Assembly (NCBI GenBank): GCA_937920085.1
Contig: CALETE010000037.1
Span: 1-56,627 of the forward strand
Reading direction: 5' to 3'
From: an uncultured Alphaproteobacteria bacterium
GTDB taxonomy: Bacteria > Pseudomonadota > Alphaproteobacteria > Caulobacterales > Caulobacteraceae
Length of the DNA: 56,627 nt
The notes below the pieces were generated by a model, which had not been told where the DNA came from, made no database searches, and worked only from the letters and a program-made list of their open reading frames with translations. Every line of letters begins with the position of its first letter. Position 1 is the first letter of the stretch. Shown here piece after piece: positions 1 through 6,263 of the stretch. The position numbers and the translations under genes are program-made.

Positions 1-227
1 GGCGAGGTCCTCACATTGAAGATGTAGGCGTCGAAAGACAACTTGGTATGAACGTGCAGATCGCCGAAATAGGCATTCCGATCAGGGTTATAGCCTGGCA
101 AGTGCGCAGACGGTTTTGCCCCAGAGCTCTGTCGATAAACCTTGGCCTGCTCACCTGGAGCTGTCGTTCCGACAGCCATGGCAGCTACCAGGGCGCTGGA
201 GGCCCAGAACAGTCTCTTCAGGTTCAT
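1..227 (-). CDS. DUF3604 family protein, N-terminal part
   Basis: The gene starts at 227 on the minus strand and runs off the left edge, so only about 75 residues are visible. A strong Shine-Dalgarno (GGGGAGGGGAC) lies just upstream of the ATG. The first ~20 residues (MNLKRLFWASSALVAAMAVG) look like a secretion signal. They are followed by NPDRNAYFGDLHVHTKLSFD, which matches the start of the DUF3604 domain; the DLHVHT stretch resembles the first metal-binding motif of PHP-type metallohydrolases. The inferred product is an exported or periplasmic protein of unknown substrate. The family call rests on this short segment. The gene diverges from the HupE-like gene. Confidence 0.72.
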   Translation of the reverse strand, partial: MNLKRLFWASSALVAAMAVGTTAPGEQAKVYRQSSGAKPSAHLPGYNPDRNAYFGDLHVHTKLSFDAYIFNVRTS

Positions 228-319
228 ATCGTCCCCTCCCCAGGGTCAAGCGGACTCAGGCATGTTCTGAATCTGCGACGTGATTACCATTGCCCACAGG
301 ATGAAGCCCTGTCAAAACA

Positions 320-1345
320 ATGGGCATGGGGAAGGTCAATAGTTTGCGTCAAGTCTGGATATCCGTGTCGGTTTTCCTGGCCGGATTTACTCTTTGGACA
401 GCAGCCTTGGCCCACGAAGTCCGCCCTGCCCTGCTCCAGATCAACCAGACAGCGCCGGGAAGCTATCAGGTCACCTGGAAACAGCCGGTGGTCGGTGACA
501 TGGCGGTCCGCATGGTCCCTCACCTCTCCAGCGGCGTCCTCGACAAACCTGCAAACAACGAAGAGATATCTCCAGCTTTCCGTATCCGGACCTGGGACAT
601 CAAGGCAGGAGCGCCTCTGGATGGCCAGACCCTCACCATTGAGGGTCTGAAGGAAACCGTCACCGACGTTCTGGTGCGCATCACGCCCACCCAAGGGACC
701 GAGATCAATACCGTCATCCACCCCTCAGAGTCTGCCTACAGGATCGTCCTGTCAGGACCAGCAGGCATGGCGGTTCCCGCCTATCTGCGCCTGGGCGTCG
801 AGCACATACTGACCGGCTTCGACCATCTGATGTTCGTTCTTGGATTGCTGCTGCTGATCGGCACAAATTGGCGGATCATCAAGGCAGTCACGGCCTTCAC
901 CGTCGCCCATTCCATCACACTGGCCCTGGCCGCCCTTGGGTTCGTGAAGTTCCCGACAGCAATCATTGAGGCCCTCGTGGCCCTCAGCATCGTCTTCGTC
1001 GCAAGTGAACTGTTGAGCTCCAAGGACACCCTGACAAGCCGCAGGCCCTGGCTGATCGCCTTCGTCTTTGGTCTGTTGCACGGACTGGCCTTTGCCGGAG
1101 CCTTGGCAAATATCGGCCTCCCCCCCCACGCCGAACCCATGGCGCTCTTTTTATTCAATGTGGGGGTCGAGATCGGCCAGCTGGCCTTCATCGCGGCCGC
1201 AGTCGGGGTGATCTTTTCCCTACGTGCCCTGCGCAAACGGCTCGACTTCAAGACTGAAGCCTTCGCCCGCCTCGCACCGGCCTATGCCATCGGCGGATGC
1301 GCAGCCTATTGGCTAATCGAACGGATCATCGCTGCTATCGCTTGA
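320..1345 (+). CDS. HupE/UreJ-family membrane protein
   Basis: The 341-residue protein has an N-terminal signal segment ending near ALAHEVRPALLQ, a soluble ~140-residue domain, then six or so hydrophobic helices. The stretch GVEHILTGFDHLMFVLGLLL and later AFTVAHSITLALAAL and FGLLHGLAFAGAL carry the conserved His/Asp residues of the HupE/UreJ_2 family, whose members are linked to metal (nickel or similar) transport. No hydrogenase or urease genes are nearby, so the substrate is unknown. Start choice is uncertain: ATG at 320 or 326 lacks a ribosome site, whereas TTG at 344 is preceded by GGGGAAGG at good spacing and would still leave a complete signal peptide. Confidence 0.8.
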   Translation: MGMGKVNSLRQVWISVSVFLAGFTLWTAALAHEVRPALLQINQTAPGSYQVTWKQPVVGDMAVRMVPHLSSGVLDKPANNEEISPAFRIRTWDIKAGAPLDGQTLTIEGLKETVTDVLVRITPTQGTEINTVIHPSESAYRIVLSGPAGMAVPAYLRLGVEHILTGFDHLMFVLGLLLLIGTNWRIIKAVTAFTVAHSITLALAALGFVKFPTAIIEALVALSIVFVASELLSSKDTLTSRRPWLIAFVFGLLHGLAFAGALANIGLPPHAEPMALFLFNVGVEIGQLAFIAAAVGVIFSLRALRKRLDFKTEAFARLAPAYAIGGCAAYWLIERIIAAIA

Positions 1346-1348
1346 GAC

Positions 1349-1384
1349 CCTGATCCCACCCCGATCTCAGCCGGGGCGGTCAGG
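1349..1384. terminator. Bidirectional hairpin between convergent genes
   Basis: CCTGA-tcCC-a-CCCCG and CGGGG-c-GG-TCAGG form an imperfect 12-bp stem with an 8-nt loop between the ends of the HupE-like gene and the convergent monooxygenase gene. A short TTT follows on the plus strand. Position and stem suggest a shared terminator; there is no long T-run. Confidence 0.55.
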
Positions 1385-1393
1385 TTTGCGAGA

Positions 1394-2632
1394 TCACGTT
1401 TCCGATTTCACCGCCTTATTCAAGTCGGGTGCATTGGGGGATCGCATGGCCACCCCACTCTCCATGCCGGCCTTCAGGGCTGCTGCGGCACCCTCATGGG
1501 ACATGATCTTGCTCATCACCGCCTGTCCAGCGCGCTCGAACCACTCGCGGTTGTCGATGACGAATTGGCGGGAGGTGCGATAACCTTCCAGCAAGCCATT
1601 GATCTCCGGGATCACATAGCGCGCCACCAGATCCCAGCTCCGGGCCGTATTCTCCCGATTGGCCCAGTCATGGGCAAAGCCCAGCACGGTACCGAAGCCC
1701 CCCGTGGACTCCATCATCTTGCGGATCGCCGCAATCAGGTCATCAGGGGTGCCAATGACCGCTGCGGCGCCGGGCGCAAAGGCCGTTTGGTCCACCGCTT
1801 CATCTGGCGAGGTGAAGGCCACAGCGCCCGGGCGCATCAGCGTGCCGACCGTATATTCATTATGCCAATGCATCAGACCCTTGCCCGCCTGGGCGCGTGC
1901 CTCTTCCCGAGTCTCGGCAATATGCCAGGACATCAGCACCCGCCAGTTCTTGCGATCTACGGTCTGGCCCGACTTGGCCGCCGCCTGCTCCGCAAAGCCC
2001 CACTGGGTCGGCAGGGCCGCCAATCCTGCATCGGAGTTAGAGCCAATGGATAGGACCCCCATGCCGTATTTGCCGGCTAGGGTCATGCCAGAAGGGCTAA
2101 TCGAAGACGCAGTGACCATAGGCAGCTCTTCCTGCAGGGGGAAAAGCTGAAGACGCGCGTCCTGCAGGGTGAACCAGTCGCTTTTGTGGGTCACCCGCTC
2201 GCCCGCGAACAGGCGCTTGATCACGCCAATCGCCTCATCCTGGCGATCGCGCTGTGTCATGGGATCAATGCCGAGCGTGTGGGCATCAGAGGGCAAGGCA
2301 CCGGGTCCCGTACCGAAAATCACACGCCCCCCTGACATATGGTCCAACTGAACCATCCGCTGGGCGATATTGAACGGGTGATGGTAGGGTAGTGACACCA
2401 CCCCCGTGCCGAGACGAATACGATGGGTATTTTCGGCAACGGCCGCCAGGAACATTTCCGGAGAGGCAATCACTTCCCAGCCCGTGGAATGGTGCTCGCC
2501 GACCCAGAACTCATCATAGCCCAGGGCATCCAGCTGAGCGGCAAACTTGATGTCATTGCGCATCTGCAGCATCGGGTGTTCGCCGATGGGGTGATGCGGA
2601 GCAATGAAAGCGCCGAACTTCATGCGGGCCAT
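1394..2632 (-). CDS. LLM-class flavin-dependent monooxygenase
   Basis: This 412-residue protein belongs to the bacterial luciferase-like superfamily (F420/FMN-dependent TIM barrels). Recognisable parts are KFGAFIAPHHP at the N-terminus, FWVGEHHSTGWEVIASPE, RIRLGTGVVSLPYHHPFN and GRVIFGTGPGALPSDA, which form the flavin-binding face. Related proteins are often annotated as limonene 1,2-monooxygenase, but the substrate cannot be read from sequence. A good ribosome site (TAGGAGA, 7 nt before ATG) supports the start. The gene stands alone, convergent with the HupE-like gene; the last ~40 residues are charged and probably lie outside the barrel. Confidence 0.85.
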   Translation of the reverse strand: MARMKFGAFIAPHHPIGEHPMLQMRNDIKFAAQLDALGYDEFWVGEHHSTGWEVIASPEMFLAAVAENTHRIRLGTGVVSLPYHHPFNIAQRMVQLDHMSGGRVIFGTGPGALPSDAHTLGIDPMTQRDRQDEAIGVIKRLFAGERVTHKSDWFTLQDARLQLFPLQEELPMVTASSISPSGMTLAGKYGMGVLSIGSNSDAGLAALPTQWGFAEQAAAKSGQTVDRKNWRVLMSWHIAETREEARAQAGKGLMHWHNEYTVGTLMRPGAVAFTSPDEAVDQTAFAPGAAAVIGTPDDLIAAIRKMMESTGGFGTVLGFAHDWANRENTARSWDLVARYVIPEINGLLEGYRTSRQFVIDNREWFERAGQAVMSKIMSHEGAAAALKAGMESGVAMRSPNAPDLNKAVKSET

Positions 2633-2757
2633 GGAATGTCTCCTACCTAAGACGTTTTTCTTTGACGCTAGGCATAGTGCATTGACGCAAGGGAGGACCA
2701 GACCCTTTTCGCTAACTCACCTTATCCTGCTGAGGGGTACGTCCTTGAAGCAGAGCA

Positions 2758-2919
2758 TCACGCCTTTGCCTTACGCCTCAAATCCCCCTTACAGCGGTCA
2801 GAACACGTTTTCACAGTGTCCCAATCCCGCGCCCATTTCTTACGCCAATCGAAGGGCCGCCCACAGGCCTGACAGATCTTCTGCGGCAGGGTGGACTTGG
2901 TATAGCGTGGCTTATCCAT
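2758..2919 (-). CDS. DUF2256 zinc-ribbon-like small protein
   Basis: This 53-residue basic protein (MDKPRYTKSTLPQKICQACG...) has two Cys pairs, CxxC in KICQACGRPF and CxxxC in TCSDRCK, separated by about 20 residues including WRKKWARDW. That is the DUF2256 pattern and probably binds one zinc. Its ATG overlaps the photolyase stop codon in a TGATG arrangement, so translation is coupled. DUF2256 genes are commonly found beside photolyase/cryptochrome genes, suggesting a role connected to the photolyase; the molecular function is not known. Upstream in-frame starts would lie inside the photolyase gene and are less likely. Confidence 0.85.
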   Translation of the reverse strand: MDKPRYTKSTLPQKICQACGRPFDWRKKWARDWDTVKTCSDRCKGDLRRKAKA

Positions 2920-4448
2920 CAAAGCCTGGCCAATGTGGCTGAGGCGCATTCGGCGATCCGCCCCTGCTCGGCGGGGTCGAACTTGTCATAGGTCCGCACC
3001 ATCTGGGCCATGCGGGGATTGCCGCCAATCTGATCCCGGCTCCGCGCGATAAAATTCCAATACAAAGCATTGAATGGACAGGCCTTCTTCCCTGTTCTTT
3101 GCTTAACGTCATAGGTGCAAGACCCACAGTAATTGGACATGCGGTTGATATAGGCACCGCTCGCCGCATAGGGCTTGGATGCCAAAAGTCCCCCATCTGC
3201 AAACTGGCTCATCCCCACCGTATTGGGCAACTCCACCCACTCATATGCGTCGGCGTATACGCTCAAATACCACTCATGCAGGGCCTTTGGATCAACCCCG
3301 GCCAGCAGGGCGAAATTGCCGGTAACCATCAGGCGCTGGATATGATGGGCATAGGCCTCGTCCCGGGTCTGGGTCACCGCTGCTTTCAAGCAGGCCATGT
3401 CCGTCTCAGCCGTCCAATAGAAGTCCGGCAGGGGCCGAGTGTGGCCAAAGTAGTTCTCGTGCTCATAGCCGGGCATGTTCAGCCAGTAGACACCCCGCAC
3501 ATATTCCCGCCACCCGATGATCTGTCGGATGAAGCCCTCCACGGCGTTCAAGGGCGCCTTGCCAGAGCGATAGGACGCCTCCGCCTGGCGGCAAACCTCC
3601 AAGGGATCCAGCAGGCCGCAGTTCAGATATTGCGCGATCACCGCATGATAGAGGAAGGGCTCCCCCGTCAGCATGGCGTCCTGATAGTCGCCGAAACTTG
3701 GCAGGGCCTTTTCTACAAAGGTGGTGAAGGCGGCCTGCGCATCTTCCCGCCGAACGGCAAACCAGAAACGCTCCAATCGGCCGAAGTGATTGGCGAACCG
3801 TGCCTCCACCAGGGCTAACACCTCCTGCGTAACGGCGTCCGGCGCAAAGGCCTTGGGGCTGGGCATGAAGAGACTGTCGCCAGCGGGCTTGCGATTGTCG
3901 GCGTCGAAGTTCCACTGCCCCCCCGCCGGCTGGTCCCCATCCATCAACAGGCCCGTCCGGCGACGCATGTCCCGGTAAAAATACTCCATCCGCAACTGCT
4001 TGCGGCCCTCGGCCCACCTTTGAAACTCGCCGTGCGAACAGACAAAGCGATCATCCGCCAGAATGCGAACCGGAAGGCCTAGGGCTGCCTCCCACCCCTT
4101 GATCATCTCCAGAACCCGCCATTCCCCCGCCTCGGTCACCAGGATCTGGTCGGGCTGGTGGCGAGACACGGCCTCCGCCAGCTGGGCTGTGAAGCCCCCC
4201 TGATTATTCGGGGCGTCCAGCTTCACATAGTCCACCCGCCAGCCGCGCCCTTCGAGCTCGAGCGCAAAGTGGCGCATGGCGGAAAACAGGAAGGCGATCT
4301 TCTTCTTGTGGTGGCGCACATAGGTCGCCTCCTCCTGAACCTCAGCCATCAAAACCAGGTCCTGGCCAGGGTCGCCGGCCGCCAAGCTGGCGAGCTCCGG
4401 AGACAGCTGGTCGCCAAGGACAAAAATCAGGTTTCGGACAGAGGTCAT
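2919..4448 (-). CDS. phrB: Iron-sulfur (6-4) photolyase / FeS-BCP cryptochrome
   Basis: A 509-residue member of the FeS-BCP (PhrB/CryB) branch of photolyases, which repair UV (6-4) photoproducts in DNA using FAD and light. The N-terminal Rossmann-like domain begins RNLIFVLGDQLSPEL. Four cysteines at residues 353, 441, 444 and 457 (in DMACLKAA, NYCGSCTY and KACPFNALYWNF) match the four ligands of the [4Fe-4S] cluster in characterised PhrB proteins, and EGFIRQIIGWREYVRGVYW is typical FAD-domain sequence. It is coupled to the DUF2256 gene downstream. The product is cytoplasmic. The gene is convergent with nothing and lies just downstream of the GafZ-like gene on the same strand (28-nt gap). Confidence 0.92.
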   Translation of the reverse strand: MTSVRNLIFVLGDQLSPELASLAAGDPGQDLVLMAEVQEEATYVRHHKKKIAFLFSAMRHFALELEGRGWRVDYVKLDAPNNQGGFTAQLAEAVSRHQPDQILVTEAGEWRVLEMIKGWEAALGLPVRILADDRFVCSHGEFQRWAEGRKQLRMEYFYRDMRRRTGLLMDGDQPAGGQWNFDADNRKPAGDSLFMPSPKAFAPDAVTQEVLALVEARFANHFGRLERFWFAVRREDAQAAFTTFVEKALPSFGDYQDAMLTGEPFLYHAVIAQYLNCGLLDPLEVCRQAEASYRSGKAPLNAVEGFIRQIIGWREYVRGVYWLNMPGYEHENYFGHTRPLPDFYWTAETDMACLKAAVTQTRDEAYAHHIQRLMVTGNFALLAGVDPKALHEWYLSVYADAYEWVELPNTVGMSQFADGGLLASKPYAASGAYINRMSNYCGSCTYDVKQRTGKKACPFNALYWNFIARSRDQIGGNPRMAQMVRTYDKFDPAEQGRIAECASATLARL

Positions 4449-4476
4449 CAGGTTTGGGTTTCTACTTTAGGCAAGG

Positions 4477-5070
4477 TCAATTGGACGCGCGAGAAACCCT
4501 ATTAGACTCGCCAGGATCCTCAGAGGCCAAAAGATCCAAGGCTACGAGCAAGATGCCCTCTAACCGCGCGGCCTGCACGCCGTTACTGCAGGCTTCCCGA
4601 GGCGTAACCTCTCCCCCGCAAATCTGGTCGCAGGCGGCAACCAGGTCCGCTTGGCCGCGCAATCGGTTCCGATAGGACTTCAGCCTTTGCATGTCCCTGG
4701 CGCGCGCCTCAGCGGCAGAAACGGCATCGTGATCACGGCAGCCAAAACTCATGTCGAGACTCGAGCCGATCCGCGCGGCGCCCTCCACGCGTCGCCAGGC
4801 GAGGCCATAGGCCTCCCCAGCCTGCTTCTGCGCCGCGGTCAGGCGGCCCTTGCGCGCCAACCAATCTAAACCACTCAACCGTCGCAGGGGTCCGGGCCGC
4901 CTTTGAGCGCAAAGCTGAACCACTAGGGCTGCCCCTCGCGCCCGTGACAGTGCAGCGGTTTCAGCCACACCGACAGCCACCTCCTGGGCGTCCTTTTGCG
5001 CACGCTGGCGATGCGCCGCCAGGGCAAGGTGACGAAGATCCTGCCGCGCGGGGTTATAGGGTCGTGACAT
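4477..5070 (-). CDS. gafZ: DUF6456/GafZ-like regulator
   Basis: The protein has 197 residues. The start at 5070 is chosen because GAGGAG lies 7 nt upstream; a GTG at 5085 would overlap that ribosome site. The first half is Ala/Arg-rich and helical. The second half (GLDWLARKGRLTAAQKQAGE, then a helical region ending AARLEGILLVALDLLAS) resembles the DUF6456 domain, the sigma-4-like C-terminal half of the gene transfer agent activator GafA of Rhodobacter. In Caulobacter this half is a separate protein, GafZ, reported to act with GafY in activating and antiterminating the GTA cluster. It follows the GafY-like gene with an 11-nt gap. Family assignment is by eye and moderately secure; the specific GafZ role is inferred largely from context. 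Confidence 0.6.
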   Translation of the reverse strand: MSRPYNPARQDLRHLALAAHRQRAQKDAQEVAVGVAETAALSRARGAALVVQLCAQRRPGPLRRLSGLDWLARKGRLTAAQKQAGEAYGLAWRRVEGAARIGSSLDMSFGCRDHDAVSAAEARARDMQRLKSYRNRLRGQADLVAACDQICGGEVTPREACSNGVQAARLEGILLVALDLLASEDPGESNRVSRASN

Positions 5071-5081
5071 GGATAAGCTCC

Positions 5082-5381
5082 TCACAAACTAGGGGGTGTT
5101 AGGGGTAGGCAAACGCTCGACAGACCCTTGCCCAGGGACCGCTCCGAAAAACTCCAGAATCCACCCTGCGCCACGACCGCTGCCACGTGGGCGTCATGTC
5201 GGGCGAATTTCGGCTGCTGGGCACCCCCTGGCTTTCGTCGTCGAAATACCTTTTCCAGCCGGGTCGCTGAGGCGCGATCCAGGCCTAGTTCTGCCCGGAC
5301 ACGATCTGGGTGCGTCCCAATCTGACGTAAGACCGCATATTCTTGGGCGTGAGGTCGGCGAGGGAGGATGTCGTGTTTCAT
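5082..5381 (-). CDS. gafY: Small GafY-like DNA-binding protein
   Basis: This 99-residue basic protein begins MKHDILPRRPHAQEYAVLRQ and contains a likely helix-turn-helix (DRVRAELGLDRASATRLEKV) followed by an Arg/Lys-rich segment (FRRRKPGGAQQPK). I did not recognise it on its own. Its size, place immediately upstream of a DUF6456-like gene, and divergence from an S24/Xre-type repressor match GafY, the DNA-binding half of the split GTA activator in Caulobacter. The ATG at 5381 has no ribosome site and lies 7 nt from a perfect operator palindrome, so the transcript may have a very short leader. Starts further upstream would run through the operators and are rejected. Confidence 0.55.
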   Translation of the reverse strand: MKHDILPRRPHAQEYAVLRQIGTHPDRVRAELGLDRASATRLEKVFRRRKPGGAQQPKFARHDAHVAAVVAQGGFWSFSERSLGKGLSSVCLPLTPPSL

Positions 5382-5388
5382 GAGGTAA

Positions 5389-5407
5389 ACTGTATAGAAC
5401 ATACAGT
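5389..5407. promoter_or_regulatory. Operator O1: ACTGTAT-N5-ATACAGT
   Basis: A perfect 7-bp inverted repeat with a 5-bp spacer, located 7 nt upstream of the gafY-like ATG, where it must overlap that promoter or transcription start. The same arm and spacer plan recurs at 5424-5442 and 6124-6142. Probably bound by the S24-type repressor encoded divergently. Confidence 0.72.
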
Positions 5408-5423
5408 GAACATGCAAGGAAAA

Positions 5424-5442
5424 AGTGTAGTTTACATACAGC
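5424..5442. promoter_or_regulatory. Operator O2: AGTGTAG-N5-ATACAGC
   Basis: A second, imperfect copy of the operator with the same 7-5-7 layout; its outer positions differ slightly from O1. Its centre is 35 bp from the centre of O1 and it ends 22 nt before the repressor ATG. A possible plus-strand promoter (TTTACA at 5431, TCCTAT at 5454, 17-bp gap) overlaps it, consistent with autoregulation. Confidence 0.6.
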
Positions 5443-5464
5443 GGCAAGTCTGGTCCTATGCCCT

Positions 5465-6109
5465 ATGGACGATCGCTTCCAGCGTCTGCGCCATGCGCGC
5501 ACAGAGAAGGGCTTCGACACCGCGGCTGCGGCAGCGGACGCATTCTGCTGGAACCGCAACACCTATGCGTCCAACGAAAATGGCAATGCCCCCTATTCCT
5601 ACCGCAAAGCCAAACTCTATGCCGAGGCCTTCGGCGTGCGCCCTGAATGGCTTTATGACGCCTCTGGCCCCATGCGGTTCGGCGATCCAGGTGGGATGGT
5701 CCCTGTGAAGGGCATGGTCGGCGCAAATCCAGATGGCTCAGTTCTGTTTGCAAACGGCCAGGAGGCCTGGGATTTAGCCCCAATTCCCCCGGGTGGAACG
5801 GAAAATGCTGTCGCCCTTCAGGTCAGTGGCCACTCCATGCGCGGCCTCGCAGATGATGGTGCCCTGATCTATTTCGAGGATCAGCGCACACCCCCCACCC
5901 CCGACATGCTGGGTCAGATCGTGGTGGTGGAAATGGAGACCGATGAGGTCCTGGTGAAACGCCTATTGCGGGGCAGTGAGCCTGGTCGTTATGACTTGGA
6001 AAGTCTGGCAGGACCAACCCGGCGGGATGCCCGCCTGCGCTGGGCGGCGCACATTACGGCCATCATTCCGCCCTTTCAGGCCCGAAGAATCCTGCTGCGC
6101 GGAGGCTAA
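5465..6109 (+). CDS. rogA: S24-family transcriptional repressor, RogA-like
   Basis: This 214-residue protein has an N-terminal Xre/cI-like DNA-binding domain (residues ~4-66, ending LYAEAFGVRPEWLYDASG) and a C-terminal LexA/S24 peptidase domain. The putative catalytic dyad is Ser124 (VSGHSMRGL) and Lys165 (EVLVKRLL). The expected Ala-Gly cleavage bond appears as Ala87-Asn88 (KGMVGANPDG), so self-cleavage may be lost. It is divergent from the gafY/gafZ-like pair with two operators between them. In Caulobacter, RogA is the repressor of gafYZ, so this is the likely counterpart; the symbol is inferred from context. No ribosome site precedes ATG 5465, suggesting a nearly leaderless mRNA. Confidence 0.62.
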   Translation: MDDRFQRLRHARTEKGFDTAAAAADAFCWNRNTYASNENGNAPYSYRKAKLYAEAFGVRPEWLYDASGPMRFGDPGGMVPVKGMVGANPDGSVLFANGQEAWDLAPIPPGGTENAVALQVSGHSMRGLADDGALIYFEDQRTPPTPDMLGQIVVVEMETDEVLVKRLLRGSEPGRYDLESLAGPTRRDARLRWAAHITAIIPPFQARRILLRGG

Positions 6110-6123
6110 TACCGGCAGACCAT

Positions 6124-6142
6124 AGTGTATTTTTTATACACT
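6124..6142. promoter_or_regulatory. Operator O3: AGTGTAT-N5-ATACACT
   Basis: A perfect 7-bp inverted repeat with a TTTTT spacer, 14 nt after the repressor stop and 121 nt before the MFS start. It has the same length, spacing and core (TGTAT/ATACA) as O1 and O2. A terminator is less likely because the stem is AT-rich and no T-run follows. Confidence 0.62.
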
Positions 6143-6263
6143 TCCCGAGATTGGTAGAAAGGGGCTAAGGTCATAGGACTTAACCGCATATACCTTTTCT
6201 CCATCTCATTTCCGTCGGACCGATTGCTTTGAAATACGCGCCAAACCGCCGCTGGAGCTTCCA

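Noticed and set aside
48..650. 200-residue plus-strand frame at the left edge
   Set aside because: It runs antisense to the DUF3604 start and through the HupE-like gene; its sequence has no domain and the opposite frames show signal peptides and ribosome sites.
4477..5085. Start of the GafZ-like gene at GTG 5085
   Set aside because: GAGGAG that would serve this gene lies inside its first codons; ATG 5070 has the correct spacing.
5082..5447. Longer start of the GafY-like protein (5447)
   Set aside because: The extra N-terminus is translated from both operators and promoter sequence and does not resemble a protein.
6124..6142. O3 as an intrinsic terminator of the repressor gene
   Set aside because: Stem is AT-rich with a T-only loop and no T-run follows; its arms match the other two operators.
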